Assembly (NCBI RefSeq): GCF_012849095.1
Contig: NZ_CP051680.1
Span: 62,001-126,000 of the forward strand
DNA length: 64,000 bases
Direction: 5' to 3'
Source: Cohnella herbarum
Lineage (GTDB): Bacteria > Bacillota > Bacilli > Paenibacillales > Paenibacillaceae
Below, piece by piece: positions 8,784 through 18,337 of this stretch; position 1 is the stretch's first letter, and every line of letters starts with the position of its first letter. The notes under the pieces were generated by a model. That model did no database searches and was not told the DNA's origin. It worked only from the letters and a program-made list of their open reading frames with translations. Made by a program: the position numbers and the translations under genes.

Positions 8784-9064
8784 ATAAAAAATCTCCTTTT
8801 TGGCTTTCGCCTTGTTTATTTTTTGTTGAACCATGGTTACGGCGCGCTTCATGAAGTTTACAGAGGTTAGATGGATGAGCAAGGCGAAAAGACGCACGAA
8901 CTTGAATTCCATTTTCTTCTAGTCGGATAAACGGCTGGATAGGCGGTACGATTCTCATGGCCTTCAGGAATACGAATGGAACAAATCGCCGACAATAGAA
9001 AAAATGCGCTTAACGCGGTTTTCATAAAGTTTTCATATTTAAGGGCAAAGTGGCTGTCCAATTG
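8784..9064. other. Intergenic stretch between divergent genes
   Basis: Between the Gmad2 gene (minus) and hemA (plus). Open frames here are short and lack ribosome sites. I see no clear sigma-A promoter for the minus-strand gene and no repeat or hairpin of note. Confidence 0.5.
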
Positions 9065-9073
9065 TGCTATAAT
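9065..9073 (+). promoter_or_regulatory. Extended -10 promoter of the hem operon
   Basis: TGCTATAAT, an extended -10 element, 57 bases before hemA; no recognisable -35. The region between it and hemA shows no obvious regulator site. Confidence 0.6.
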
Positions 9074-9129
9074 AATCGATGACATACAGGCTAGCCCTTA
9101 CTCCTACGCAGAAAGTCAGGTGAATGCTC

Positions 9130-10539
9130 ATGCATCTAATCGTTGTCGGATTAAACTACCGTACGGCCCCCGTCGAGATGAGGGAACGTTTTGCGTTGTC
9201 CGAACGCGAGATGCCGCTTGCCTTGCAAGCGTTGAAGCAGACAACGGGCATTCTCGAAGGCGTAATCGTGGCAACTTGCAACCGGACGGAATTGTACGCG
9301 GTCGTGGACCGGCTTCATCTGTGCGGACATTATATCCGCGCCTTCATGGAACAGTGGTTCAATATTCCGCGCAAGGAATTTAACTCTCATCTCTATATGT
9401 ACGAAGACGACCGCGCAGTCGAGCATCTCTTCAGAGTCACTAGCGGACTTGATTCGATGATCATCGGCGAGACGCAAATATTGGGACAGGTACGGGATGC
9501 TTTCTTGCTCGCGCAAGACCAGCAAGCTACCGGAACGCTGTTTAACCATCTATTCAAACAAGCGATTACGTTGGCTAAACGCGCGCATTCGGAAACATCG
9601 GTAGGTGAAAGCGCGGTTTCGGTAAGTTATGCTGCCGTCGAGCTCGGCAAACGGATTTTCGGCCGATTCGACGACAAGAAGGTTATGATCTTCGGCGCCG
9701 GCAAAATGAGCGAGTTAACGGCGCAGCATCTTCATGCCAACGGAGCTAAGGAAGTGTACGTCGTTAACAGAACGTTGGAGAAGGCCGAGGAGCTTGCCGA
9801 TAAGTTTCAAGGCTCCGCGATGACGTTAGATGACGCGATCGCACGCTTGAAGGATGCGGATATCGTGATTAGCAGTACCGGCGCCGAACGGTTCGTCATT
9901 ACGCGCCAACAAGTCGAAGCGGCTATGTCCGCGCGGAAGAAAAAACCGTTGTTCCTGATCGATATCGCGGTTCCTCGCGACATCGAACCGTCTTGCGGCG
10001 ATATCCAGAACGTTTACCTGTACGATATCGACGATCTCGAAGGGATCGTGGAATCGAATATGGCTAAGCGTCGCAAGGAAGCGGAAATCATAGAAGACAT
10101 GATTGCGCTGGAACAGGAAGCTTATCAGCAATGGTATGCAACGCTTGGGGTTAGTCCTTTAATCCGGGCGCTTCAAGAGAAAGCGGCGGCGATTCAGGAA
10201 ACCACGTTGGAAAGTTTGCTTCGCAAACTTCCCGAACTGGACGAACGTCAAGTGAAGGTCATCCGCAAACTGACCAAAAGCATCGTAAGCCAAGTCATCC
10301 ATGATCCGATCCTTCGGATTAAGGAATTGGCCGCGGAGAAACGCAGCGACGAGGCGATGAAATTATTCGTTCAATTGTTTGCTTTGGAAGACGAGGTAGC
10401 CCACCTGAAGGCGGAAGAGAAAGCCGGAGCGAAAGCCCGCAAAGATAAAATCTCGTCTCCTAAAGGTTTGGAAGCAGCCCCGAGCCCAGCTCTGGACATG
10501 GAGAAATTGCTGTCCCAGCTGGCGGGTGCGCTTCGATAA
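9130..10539 (+). CDS. hemA: Glutamyl-tRNA reductase
   Basis: 469 residues. First step of C5-pathway heme synthesis: reduces glutamyl-tRNA to glutamate-1-semialdehyde using NADPH. Catalytic Cys50 in VATCNRTELYAV; substrate domain SGLDSMIIGETQILGQV; NADPH Rossmann segment MIFGAGKMSELTAQHL; C-terminal dimerisation helices from ~320. The second ATG (9130) is preferred because AGGTGA ends 6 bases before it, whereas it abuts the ATG at 9124, and because family members start MHI/LVVG. First gene of hemA-hemX-sirC-hemC-cobA/hemD-hemB, spaced closely. Confidence 0.97.
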   Translation: MHLIVVGLNYRTAPVEMRERFALSEREMPLALQALKQTTGILEGVIVATCNRTELYAVVDRLHLCGHYIRAFMEQWFNIPRKEFNSHLYMYEDDRAVEHLFRVTSGLDSMIIGETQILGQVRDAFLLAQDQQATGTLFNHLFKQAITLAKRAHSETSVGESAVSVSYAAVELGKRIFGRFDDKKVMIFGAGKMSELTAQHLHANGAKEVYVVNRTLEKAEELADKFQGSAMTLDDAIARLKDADIVISSTGAERFVITRQQVEAAMSARKKKPLFLIDIAVPRDIEPSCGDIQNVYLYDIDDLEGIVESNMAKRRKEAEIIEDMIALEQEAYQQWYATLGVSPLIRALQEKAAAIQETTLESLLRKLPELDERQVKVIRKLTKSIVSQVIHDPILRIKELAAEKRSDEAMKLFVQLFALEDEVAHLKAEEKAGAKARKDKISSPKGLEAAPSPALDMEKLLSQLAGALR

Positions 10540-10561
10540 CGCAAGGGGAGGCGCTGCCCCC

Positions 10562-11383
10562 ATGGTAACGCAGGATTGGTTAACCGATGCCGTTCTTTAT
10601 ATTTACGCCCTGAGTCTGCTTTTTTTCGTGTCCGACGCCGCTTCCGGCAACCGGAGCGCGAAGAAGGTAGGAACAGGGCTGCTTGTTTTTGTTTGGATTC
10701 TTCAAGGAATTTTTATTTTAGTACTGCTGCATGATCGTTTTACCGTCCCTACCTTGACGTTAAGGGATTTCCTATTCATCGTTTCATGGTTGCTCGTCTC
10801 GGCATCGTTGATCCTTAATCGCCTCATGAGGGCGGAACTGCTCGTCTTGCTGGTTAACGTCGTAGGATTTGCCGTATTAGCTCTTAATCTGATCGAGCGT
10901 CCGAAGCAATCGATGGAGTTGGAGCCTTGGGAAGTTGCCAGACGGCTCTTGATCGTCCACGTAAGCTTGATCACGTTGGCATTCGCGCTGTTGACGATCG
11001 CGGCGATACTCGCATTGATGTATATGTTCCTTCATCGCAAGCTCAAAGCGAAGAAGTGGTCGCACGTCATGAGTAGAATGCCGAGCTTGGAGTGGATCGA
11101 CCAATTCGCTTATAGGACAAGCCTGATTGGCATCCCGTTGCTCCTCCTATCCTTATCTACGGGGACGGTAGCGCTTCTTCTCGACAAAAGCCCGGAGCAG
11201 CTTCTGGACGAGAAGGTGTTATTGTCTTTCGGGGCAGCGATACTCTATGTCGTTTATTTGATTAGACGAGTAGCTTCGCTAGACGATGGCGCCAAGTTGG
11301 CCGTGTGGAATATGCTCGGATATGCTTTGTTGGTTACGGGATTTTTCGCAAGCTCGTTATCTTCGTTTCATCAATTGTTATAG
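10562..11383 (+). CDS. hemX: HemX, CcsA-family membrane protein
   Basis: 273 residues, largely hydrophobic with about eight predicted membrane helices; belongs to the cytochrome c assembly (CcsA/CcmC) superfamily. In B. subtilis HemX lowers HemA protein level. A Trp- and His-containing segment (SRMPSLEWIDQFAYRTSLIGIP region) resembles CcsA relatives. ATG at 10562 follows GGGGAGG by 10 bases; an upstream start at 10526 would overlap hemA without a ribosome site. Conserved position between hemA and sirC/hemC. Confidence 0.9.
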   Translation: MVTQDWLTDAVLYIYALSLLFFVSDAASGNRSAKKVGTGLLVFVWILQGIFILVLLHDRFTVPTLTLRDFLFIVSWLLVSASLILNRLMRAELLVLLVNVVGFAVLALNLIERPKQSMELEPWEVARRLLIVHVSLITLAFALLTIAAILALMYMFLHRKLKAKKWSHVMSRMPSLEWIDQFAYRTSLIGIPLLLLSLSTGTVALLLDKSPEQLLDEKVLLSFGAAILYVVYLIRRVASLDDGAKLAVWNMLGYALLVTGFFASSLSSFHQLL

Positions 11384-11419
11384 ACGAGCGATAACCGAAT
11401 ACGAAGGGAGTTCGCGCGA

Positions 11420-12079
11420 ATGTCGGACTGGTACCCTATGATGTATAAGATCGCGGGGCGCAAATGCGTCGTGGTCGGCGGCGGCACCGTCGCGGGGCGC
11501 AAAGCGGCCGGTTTGCTTGAAGCGCAAGCGAGCGTTTACGTGATAAGCCCGAAGTTGTCCCCGGAGCTGCGAGATTTGGCCGATGCGGGAAAAGTGCGAT
11601 GGTTGGAAAAAGAAGCGGAGGATAGCGATCTTGATGACGCCGTATTGGTGTTCGCCGCTACGGACGATCCGGAAGCGAATCGCCGGCTTGCGGAGGCGGC
11701 CGGAAGCCGGGCTATCCCCGCCAACCTTGCGGATGACGGGGATAAAGGGGACTTTATCGTGCCAGCCGTCTTGAGGCGCGGAGGATTGGTCCTGACCGCC
11801 AGTACTTCGGGGGCAGGGCCTGCTCTTGCTTCTCGCATCGTAAGCGAGCTTGCCGAAAGGTACGGCCCGGAATACAATGAGAACGTTGAAGTACTGAGAA
11901 CGATCCGTTCCATCGTCAAATCGGAAGTGTCGGATCCGGCGGAACGCCGCGCGATGCTGCAAGTTGCGGTTACGGACGAGGCGCTGCACGAATTCCGATC
12001 TGCATCTTGGTTGAAAGATATGGACAAGCCGGAGTTGATCGCGCGGCTACGGCAACGAGTAAATGACCGGAAGGGATAG
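11420..12079 (+). CDS. sirC: Precorrin-2 dehydrogenase / sirohydrochlorin ferrochelatase-type protein (SirC/YlnF-like)
   Basis: 219 residues with an N-terminal NAD-binding motif VVVGGGTVAGRKAAGLL and the family motif TSGAGPALASRI. It oxidises precorrin-2 to sirohydrochlorin on the way to siroheme. Whether it also inserts iron (like Met8p) cannot be told; no separate chelatase gene is in the window. Its partner methyltransferase is the N-terminal half of the fusion protein two genes downstream. Start ATG 11420, AAGGGAG 11 bases before. Confidence 0.9.
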   Translation: MSDWYPMMYKIAGRKCVVVGGGTVAGRKAAGLLEAQASVYVISPKLSPELRDLADAGKVRWLEKEAEDSDLDDAVLVFAATDDPEANRRLAEAAGSRAIPANLADDGDKGDFIVPAVLRRGGLVLTASTSGAGPALASRIVSELAERYGPEYNENVEVLRTIRSIVKSEVSDPAERRAMLQVAVTDEALHEFRSASWLKDMDKPELIARLRQRVNDRKG

Positions 12080-12087
12080 ATTAACCC

Positions 12088-13026
12088 ATGCGTAAGATCA
12101 TCGTAGGCTCCAGACAAAGCACGCTAGCGTTGACGCAAACGAACCAAACGATACAATTGCTGCAGGAACTCTGCGAAAGAGACAATCTAGCGTATACGTT
12201 CGAGGTAAAACCGATCGTCACCCGGGGAGACCGGATTCTTGACGTAACCTTATCGAAGGTCGGCGGGAAAGGATTGTTCGTCAAGGAGATCGAAGAAGCC
12301 TTGATGAGCGGCGGAATAGATATGGCTATCCATAGCATGAAGGACATGCCGTTCGAACTTCCCGATGGCTTGGTGATCGGAGCGACGCCGAAACGGGAAG
12401 ATCCGCGGGATTGCTTGATTAGCCGGGATGGCAGATCTTTATCGGAGTTGCCGCTTGGAGCTCGGATTGGAACGAGCAGTCTGCGCAGATCCGCGCAGTT
12501 ACAGGCATATAGGCCGGATTTGGTTATCGAATCGATCCGGGGAAATATCGACACGCGGCTGCGCAAGCTTGAGGAGGAGGGCTTCGACGCCATTTTACTC
12601 GCGGCGGCCGGCCTGCACCGGATGGGATGGAAGGATCGCATAACGGAATATCTCTCTCCCGAAGTTTGTTTGCCAGCCGTCGGGCAAGGTTCTCTTGCGA
12701 TAGAATGCCGAGGGGACGACGAGGATTTACTCGGCTTGCTCGGCCTTCTGAACGATCGGGCGACTGAACGGACCGTTGCCGCGGAACGCCGTTTGCTCGG
12801 TTTGTTGAACGGCGGCTGCCAGGTGCCGATCGGGGCATACGCGCAATTGGAGACGAGTTCCCCGGATTCCGCGATTCTATTGAATGGATTGGTAGCTTCG
12901 CCGGATGGCGCGACGATACTTAAGGAATCGGCCGTCGGTTCGGACCCGCGCCAAGTAGGCTCGGATGTTGCGCAAGTTCTGCTTCGCAGAGGCGCTGATC
13001 ATATTCTAGCTGAAGCGAGGGAATAG
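12088..13026 (+). CDS. hemC: Porphobilinogen deaminase (hydroxymethylbilane synthase)
   Basis: 312 residues, full length. Joins four porphobilinogens into hydroxymethylbilane. Characteristic N-terminus [14 protein letters not shown], the [11 protein letters not shown] loop, and the dipyrromethane-cofactor cysteine Cys244 in [12 protein letters not shown]. Eight bases after sirC and four before the cobA-hemD fusion, so clearly co-transcribed; the SD is weak (GAAGGGATAG at distance), consistent with coupling. Confidence 0.97.
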   Translation: MRKIIVGSRQSTLALTQTNQTIQLLQELCERDNLAYTFEVKPIVTRGDRILDVTLSKVGGKGLFVKEIEEALMSGGIDMAIHSMKDMPFELPDGLVIGATPKREDPRDCLISRDGRSLSELPLGARIGTSSLRRSAQLQAYRPDLVIESIRGNIDTRLRKLEEEGFDAILLAAAGLHRMGWKDRITEYLSPEVCLPAVGQGSLAIECRGDDEDLLGLLGLLNDRATERTVAAERRLLGLLNGGCQVPIGAYAQLETSSPDSAILLNGLVASPDGATILKESAVGSDPRQVGSDVAQVLLRRGADHILAEARE

Positions 13027-13030
13027 TCGA

Positions 13031-14581
13031 ATGGCAAAAGGAAAAGTCTATTTGGTCGGGGCGGGTCCTGGCGACCCGAAGCTGATTACGGTGCGCGGAC
13101 TGGAAGCTTTGAAGCGGTCCGACGTCGTCGTGTTCGACCGCTTGGCCGGACCTCAATTGCTTAACCATGCGAAACCCGACGCGGAGCGGATTTACGTAGG
13201 GAAGCTGCCCGATCGTCATACGATGAAGCAAGAAGAAATCAATCAATTGCTTGTCGATCTCGCGCTCCAAGGCAAAACCGTCATTCGGCTGAAAGGCGGA
13301 GATCCGACCGTATTCGGCCGTGTTGGAGAAGAAGCCGGCTTATTGCAGAAATACGGCATTATCTATGAAATCATACCGGGCATTACTTCGGCGATCGCCG
13401 TACCGGCTTACGCGGGAATTCCGGTGACGCACCGCGATATGGCTTCTTCCTTTTCCGTCATTACCGGCCATGAAAGTCCGGACAAGCTCGATTTATCGAT
13501 CTATTGGGATAAGGTCACGAATGCTACCGGCACCCTCGTCTTTCTGATGGGCGTAGCCAAAATCGCTTATATTAGCGAACAATTGATCAAACACGGAAGA
13601 TCGCCCGATACCCCCGTCGCTCTCGTGCAATGGGGAACTCGCGCGGAGCAAAGAACCGTCGTCGGCACGCTTGCCGATATCGATGAAAGGGTCAAAGCGG
13701 AGAATCTCAAGCCTCCCGCGGTCATTATCGTCGGAGATGTCGTTCGCCAACGGGAGACGTTGTCGTGGATCGAGAACAAACCTTTGTTCGGCCAGAGAAT
13801 TCTCATCACGCGAGCCCGTTCTCAGGCGAGCGAGTTAGTCGCGAAGATCGACGACTTAGGAGGGGAAACTTACGAGTTTCCCGTCATAGAAACGAAGCTG
13901 CCGTCTTCGGAGGAAGCGACCAAGGCGATCGAAGAAGCTTTAGGACAAGCCGAGGCATATGATTGGGTCATGCTAACGAGCGTTAACGGAGTCGAGTATT
14001 TTTTCCGTTGGTTAGATCGTTACGGGGTCGATATTCGTCGGTTTCATCGGGCCAAGTTCGCCGCGGTCGGTCCGAAAACGGCCGAGGCTCTCGCATTGCG
14101 CGGGATAAGAGCCGACCTGTTACCGGAAAGCTTTCGCGCGGAGAGTTTACTGAAGAGCTTGGAAGCTCTCATAGCGCCAGGGCAACTCGCCTTGCTTCCG
14201 AGAGGGGATCTGGCCCGCGAGATTTTGCCTAGGGAGTTGAGAGAGCACGGTGTCCGGACGGTCGAGATCGACGTATACGATACGGTGCTGTCCGCTCCGC
14301 GCGATTTGTGGCTGCCGGAAATGTTGACCAACGGCGAAATTCACGTGATTACTTTTACAAGCTCCTCTACGGTTGTTAATTTAATCGAAGCGTTGCGACG
14401 ATTGGGGGTTAGCGATCCTGTCGATGCTTTGCGGAATATCGAGATCGCTTGTATCGGACCCGTTACCGCCAAGACCGCCGAAGATCAGGGATTGCAAGTG
14501 ACGATCGTTCCGGAGAACTATACGATAGACGGATTAGTGGAAGCGCTGGTGGAAAGACGGCGCATCGCGAAAGGAGAATAA
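13031..14581 (+). CDS. cobA-hemD: Fused uroporphyrinogen-III C-methyltransferase / uroporphyrinogen-III synthase
   Basis: 516 residues. Residues 1-~245 are a SAM-dependent tetrapyrrole methylase (LVGAGPGDPKLIT, GGDPTVFGRVGEE, GITSAIAVPAYAGIP), making precorrin-2. Residues ~255-510 are HemD (RILITRARSQASELV, MLTSVNGVEYFF, TFTSSSTVVNL, IGPVTAKTA), which closes hydroxymethylbilane to uroporphyrinogen III. The fusion hands the last common intermediate directly to the siroheme branch. Bacillus subtilis has separate HemD; the fusion is common in Paenibacillaceae and clostridia. Between hemC and hemB. Confidence 0.95.
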   Translation: MAKGKVYLVGAGPGDPKLITVRGLEALKRSDVVVFDRLAGPQLLNHAKPDAERIYVGKLPDRHTMKQEEINQLLVDLALQGKTVIRLKGGDPTVFGRVGEEAGLLQKYGIIYEIIPGITSAIAVPAYAGIPVTHRDMASSFSVITGHESPDKLDLSIYWDKVTNATGTLVFLMGVAKIAYISEQLIKHGRSPDTPVALVQWGTRAEQRTVVGTLADIDERVKAENLKPPAVIIVGDVVRQRETLSWIENKPLFGQRILITRARSQASELVAKIDDLGGETYEFPVIETKLPSSEEATKAIEEALGQAEAYDWVMLTSVNGVEYFFRWLDRYGVDIRRFHRAKFAAVGPKTAEALALRGIRADLLPESFRAESLLKSLEALIAPGQLALLPRGDLAREILPRELREHGVRTVEIDVYDTVLSAPRDLWLPEMLTNGEIHVITFTSSSTVVNLIEALRRLGVSDPVDALRNIEIACIGPVTAKTAEDQGLQVTIVPENYTIDGLVEALVERRRIAKGE

Positions 14582-14584
14582 CAA

Positions 14585-15574
14585 ATGGCATATCCGATCG
14601 TTAGAAATCGCAGGCTGAGAAATTCCGCGGCCTTGCGCAGTTTGGTTAGAGAAACGAATCTCGAGGTGAATGACTTCATCGCTCCGATTTTCGTAACGGA
14701 AGGCGAAGGGATTAAAGAAGAAATTACTTCGATGCCCGGCGTTTACCATTGGTCTCTGGATACGATGGAGCAAGAACTTGCGGAAATCGTAGATTTAGGA
14801 ATACAGGCGGTGCTTCTGTTCGGAGTGCCCGACCATAAAGATCCGCTAGGAACGTCCGCTTACGACGACAACGGAATCGTGCAAAGAGCCACTCGCAAAA
14901 TCAAATCGTTGTATCCCGAAATCGTCGTTATCGCGGACACGTGCTTGTGCCAGTTTACGGATCACGGACATTGCGGAGTCGTTCATACGACGGAATGCGG
15001 TGCGGAGATCGGCAACGACGATTCGCTGGAACTGTTAACGAAGACGGCGGTTTCTCAAGCGAAGGCAGGGGCGGATATCATCGCTCCTTCCAACATGATG
15101 GACGGTTTCGTGACGGCAATCCGCCAAGGATTGGACGAAGCGGGATTCGAGAACACGCCGATCATGTCTTACTCCGTCAAGTATTCCTCCGCGTATTACG
15201 GGCCGTTCCGCGAGGCCGCTCACTCTTCGCCGCAATTCGGGGATCGCAAGACGTACCAGATGGATCCCGCCAATGCCCGCGAAGCGCTAAGAGAGGCGCA
15301 GTCCGACGTGGAAGAAGGCGCGGATTTCTTGATGGTGAAACCGGGTCTTGCTTACTTGGACGTCGTTAGAATGTTGAGGGATCGTTATTCGTTGCCGATC
15401 GTCGTATATAACGTCAGCGCGGAGTATTCCATGGTGAAAGCGGCCGCTTTGCAAGGGTGGATTAACGAGAAGGAGATCGTGCTGGAGACTTTAACCGGCA
15501 TGAAACGCGCGGGTGGGGATTTGATCATCACTTATCATGCCAAGGATGCCGCGCGTTGGTTGCAAGGTAGATAA
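14585..15574 (+). CDS. hemB: Delta-aminolevulinic acid dehydratase (porphobilinogen synthase)
   Basis: 329 residues. Condenses two aminolevulinates to porphobilinogen. Zinc-type active site cysteines in [14 protein letters not shown]; Schiff-base lysines in [14 protein letters not shown] and [19 protein letters not shown] 9 bases before the ATG; 3 bases after the previous gene. Last gene of the first hem transcript; hemL follows only after an inverted regulator. Confidence 0.97.
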   Translation: MAYPIVRNRRLRNSAALRSLVRETNLEVNDFIAPIFVTEGEGIKEEITSMPGVYHWSLDTMEQELAEIVDLGIQAVLLFGVPDHKDPLGTSAYDDNGIVQRATRKIKSLYPEIVVIADTCLCQFTDHGHCGVVHTTECGAEIGNDDSLELLTKTAVSQAKAGADIIAPSNMMDGFVTAIRQGLDEAGFENTPIMSYSVKYSSAYYGPFREAAHSSPQFGDRKTYQMDPANAREALREAQSDVEEGADFLMVKPGLAYLDVVRMLRDRYSLPIVVYNVSAEYSMVKAAALQGWINEKEIVLETLTGMKRAGGDLIITYHAKDAARWLQGR

Positions 15575-15603
15575 TTAAGGGCTTAAGGTTGTAAGGGCTG
15601 GCT

Positions 15604-16266
15604 TTAACCGCGAAGCTTCAATAAATTTAGCTTATACTCGTTGATGCCGAACTGCAGAACGCCGCGGGATTCCAATTCGCGAATTACTTCGGAAAGTACG
15701 GCCTTGTTCACTCCAGCCATCTGAGCGAGTTCGTCGTAATTCAGCGACATGGGGATGGAGATGATATTCCCGCTTCGCTTGCCGTTCTTGTTGGCCAACG
15801 ATATGAGGTTCTTGAGCACCCGGGTGCGTCCGTCGAGGAAGGTCAGATCGTTCACGTGTTCGTTCGTCGTGCGCAACCTGCGGCACAGCTCGGCTAGAAT
15901 GCCTCTGGTGATATCGAAATGGGCTTGCATCAACTCCATGAATTGTTCGGAGCTGAGCTCCAGCAGGGTCGTCGTTTCCAACGTTTGCGCGGAAGCGGAA
16001 CGAGGACGTCCGTCAAGCAAGGATAATTCCCCGAAGCTTTCGCCGGCGTTGACGAGAGAGAGTACTTTTTCCTCTCCCGAATTGCTTTTGGTGAATAGCT
16101 TTAAGGAGCCCGACAGGACGACGTAGAAGGTCAATCCCATCTCCTTCTCGTGAAAGAGAATCGTTCCCGGCTTCAGCGTGCGCCTATGGGATATTCTAAG
16201 AACATGCTCGAGCTGTTCATCGTTCAAGTTATCGAAAAGCGATACCTTCTTTAACCATTCGATCAT
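15604..16266 (-). CDS. Crp/Fnr-family transcription regulator
   Basis: 220 residues from ATG 16266 (CAGGAGAG 8 bases upstream); the longer open frame to 16593 runs over hemL. Cyclic-nucleotide-binding fold at 10-125 with FGELSLLDGRPRSASA, close to the cAMP-site signature of CRP; winged helix at ~150-215 (LNYDELAQMAGVNKAVLSEVIRELESRGVL). Only one cysteine, so no Fnr-type FeS cluster is expected. It sits between hemB and hemL, divergent from hemL, where an inverted repeat lies; a heme or respiration role is inference. Confidence 0.88.
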   Translation of the reverse strand: MIEWLKKVSLFDNLNDEQLEHVLRISHRRTLKPGTILFHEKEMGLTFYVVLSGSLKLFTKSNSGEEKVLSLVNAGESFGELSLLDGRPRSASAQTLETTTLLELSSEQFMELMQAHFDITRGILAELCRRLRTTNEHVNDLTFLDGRTRVLKNLISLANKNGKRSGNIISIPMSLNYDELAQMAGVNKAVLSEVIRELESRGVLQFGINEYKLNLLKLRG

Positions 16267-16284
16267 CGATATCTCTCCTGCTCT

Positions 16285-16319
16285 ACTTAGGTACGGTAGG
16301 TATATGATATTTCCTAAGT
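16285..16319. promoter_or_regulatory. Inverted repeat in the crp-hemL divergent region
   Basis: ACTTAGG (16285-16291) and CCTAAGT (16313-16319) are exact inverted repeats 21 bases apart. Placement between divergent genes suggests an operator, possibly of the adjacent Crp/Fnr protein, but spacing is longer than the classical CRP site (TGTGA-N6-TCACA). Confidence 0.4.
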
Positions 16320-16362
16320 TTACCACAGCCTTTTCCAATTCTGATAGTAGGACGTGACGAAG

Positions 16363-17664
16363 ATGAGCGAAAATCATCGAAAACGCGTGGAAACACGCTC
16401 CAAAGCAGCGTTCGAACGCGCGAAAAATGTCATTCCGGGCGGCGTTAATAGCCCTGTTCGCGCATTTAAATCCGTAGGGCTTACCCCTCTGGTTATCGAA
16501 AGAGGCGCGGGAAGCCGGATCACGGATATCGACGGTCAAACGTATATCGATTACGTGCTGTCCTGGGGGCCTTTGATCGCCGGTCACGCCCATCCTGAAG
16601 TCGTTGAAGCGATAAAGAAAACCGCCGAAAAAGGAACGAGCTTCGGCGCGCCTACGGAACTGGAGACGATGATGGCCGAGCTCGTATGCGAGCGGGTTCC
16701 GTCCGTAGATATCGTGCGCATGGTCAACTCCGGAACGGAAGCGACGATGAGCGCGCTAAGATTAGCCCGCGGCTACACGAAACGGAGTAAGATTCTGAAA
16801 TTCGAAGGCTCTTACCACGGACATGCGGACAGCTTACTCATTAAAGCGGGTTCGGGCGTAGCTACTTTGGGATTGCCGGATAGCCCGGGCGTTCCCGAGA
16901 GCGTCGCGGCGCATACGTTAACGGTGCCTTATAACGATCTGGCATCGGTTAAGCTGGCTTTCGAACGATACGGCGAGGAGATCGCCGCGGTGATCGTAGA
17001 GCCGATCGCGGGCAATATGGGCGTCGTGCCTCCGTTGCCGGGGTTCTTGAGCGGCTTGCGCGAGGTCACTAGCCAATATGGCAGCTTGCTCATATTCGAC
17101 GAAGTCATGACCGGATTCCGCGTTCATAAAAACTGCGCGCAAGGTTTATACGGCATTACTCCGGATTTGACGTGTTTAGGCAAAGTCATCGGCGGAGGTT
17201 TGCCTGTCGGCGCTTACGGCGGCCGCAGGGAAATCATGGAGCACATGGCTCCAGTGGGCCCGATCTACCAGGCCGGGACGTTGTCCGGTAATCCGCTAGC
17301 CATGGCAGCCGGTTATACGACGCTGAAGCTGATGACCGATGAGGCCTATCAACTGCTGGAACGTCAATCCGTGCGCCTGCAGGCGGGGCTTGAACGCAAT
17401 GCTCGGGAAACCGGAATTCCGATGACCATCAATCGGGTCGGCTCGATGGTTTGCCCGTTCTTCACGGACAAGCACGTCATCAATTACGACGTTGCCAAGA
17501 CCGCGAATACGGAACGGTTCCGCACCGTTTTCCGTAGGCTTCTGGATTATGGCGTGAACATAGCGCCGTCTCCGTTCGAAGGCTGGTTCGTGTCCATCGT
17601 ACACTCCGACGAGGACATCGATTTAACGATCGCCGCTCATCGGGCGGCTTTGGAGAAGCTTTAA
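16363..17664 (+). CDS. hemL: Glutamate-1-semialdehyde 2,1-aminomutase
   Basis: 433 residues. PLP enzyme of the class-III aminotransferase fold converting glutamate-1-semialdehyde to aminolevulinate. [14 protein letters not shown]-terminus, [25 protein letters not shown] and the PLP lysine in [15 protein letters not shown] (about residue 274). ATG 16363 is preferred over GTG 16354 because AGGA is 10 bases from the former and only 2 from the latter. Followed by a strong terminator. spoVID lies next, as in Bacillus. Confidence 0.97.
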   Translation: MSENHRKRVETRSKAAFERAKNVIPGGVNSPVRAFKSVGLTPLVIERGAGSRITDIDGQTYIDYVLSWGPLIAGHAHPEVVEAIKKTAEKGTSFGAPTELETMMAELVCERVPSVDIVRMVNSGTEATMSALRLARGYTKRSKILKFEGSYHGHADSLLIKAGSGVATLGLPDSPGVPESVAAHTLTVPYNDLASVKLAFERYGEEIAAVIVEPIAGNMGVVPPLPGFLSGLREVTSQYGSLLIFDEVMTGFRVHKNCAQGLYGITPDLTCLGKVIGGGLPVGAYGGRREIMEHMAPVGPIYQAGTLSGNPLAMAAGYTTLKLMTDEAYQLLERQSVRLQAGLERNARETGIPMTINRVGSMVCPFFTDKHVINYDVAKTANTERFRTVFRRLLDYGVNIAPSPFEGWFVSIVHSDEDIDLTIAAHRAALEKL

Positions 17665-17669
17665 TAGAG

Positions 17670-17714
17670 AAAAGGGACTTTCCGCCGGCTTGGAGCTGGC
17701 GGGGGGTCCCTTTT
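17670..17714 (+). terminator. Terminator after hemL
   Basis: AAAAGGGAC (17670-17678) pairs with GTCCCTTTT (17706-17714), with an inner CCGCC/GGCGG helix. Confidence 0.9.
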
Positions 17715-17873
17715 GCGTGGTTCGGTCGCGGGAAGGCTGATGGGAAAGTAGATAGAACAGTCAGTGTGAAGGTAGATGGGAGGGCTTATGAGAATCTAGA
17801 CAGGAAGTTGGTCGGGAGGGCCGAATGGAGGCGATTTGGATGGGCTAGAGTGCCTACTGTGGCGGAAGTGTCC

Positions 17874-17949
17874 GATTTAAAGCGGCAGGACCGCTCTAAA
17901 AGGTCACAGGAGACGGATTTGGCTGATTTAAAGCGGCAGGACCCGCAAT
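17874..17949. repeat. 51-bp direct repeat, two copies (family 1)
   Basis: GATTTAAAGCGGCAGGACC begins at 17874 and again at 17925, exactly 51 bases apart. The first copy continues into an imperfect inverted repeat, TTTAAAGCGG/CCGCTCTAAA. A diverged relative (GATTTAAACCGACCC) occurs near 18374. The 17715-17873 stretch before it holds no gene I can support. Confidence 0.8.
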
Positions 17950-17992
17950 AAACAAGAAACGACCAAGGTTTGGCCAACCGGCAACGGGGGAG

Positions 17993-18337
17993 AGAGTACT
18001 CTCAGTGTGCAAAAGTCAGCGTCATGCTTCAGGTGGTGTGTGTAGAGTACTCTCACTGCGCTACAGTCAGCGTCGAGCATCGGATGGTGTGTGTAAAGTA
18101 CTCTCAGTGCGTCACAGTCAGCGTCGAGCATCGGATGGTGTGTGTAGAGTACTCTCAGTGCGTTACAGTCAGCGTCAAGCATCAGGTGGTGTGTGTAGAG
18201 TACTCTCAGTGCGTTACAGTCAGCGTCAAGCATCAGGTGGTGTGTGTAGAGTACTCTCAGTGCGTTACAGTCAGCGTCGGGCATCGGATGGTGGGTGTAG
18301 AGTACTCTCAGTGCGCTAAAGTCAGCGTCGGGCATCG
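17993..18337. repeat. 51-bp tandem repeat array, about 6.8 copies (family 2)
   Basis: Units start at 17993, 18044, 18095, 18146, 18197, 18248 and 18299. Each opens with the 10-bp palindrome AGAGTACTCT (AAAGTACTCT in unit 3), then CAGTGCGTTACAGTCAGCGTC-type sequence split by few substitutions, and ends GGTGTGTGT. Units 4 and 5 are identical. No unique spacers, so not CRISPR. The length is a multiple of three, which explains long but meaningless open frames on both strands. Confidence 0.95.

Noticed and set aside
8784..8912. 43-residue N-terminal extension of the Gmad2 protein
   Set aside because: No ribosome site at 8912, whereas AAAGGAG precedes ATG 8783, which starts directly with a signal-type helix.
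9124..9129. First ATG of hemA
   Set aside because: The Shine-Dalgarno AGGTGA abuts it; spacing fits the ATG at 9130.
16267..16593. N-terminal extension of the Crp/Fnr protein
   Set aside because: It would run antisense through the start of hemL and has no ribosome site; ATG 16266 does.
17993..18337. CRISPR array
   Set aside because: Repeats are contiguous with no unique spacers and no cas genes are present.
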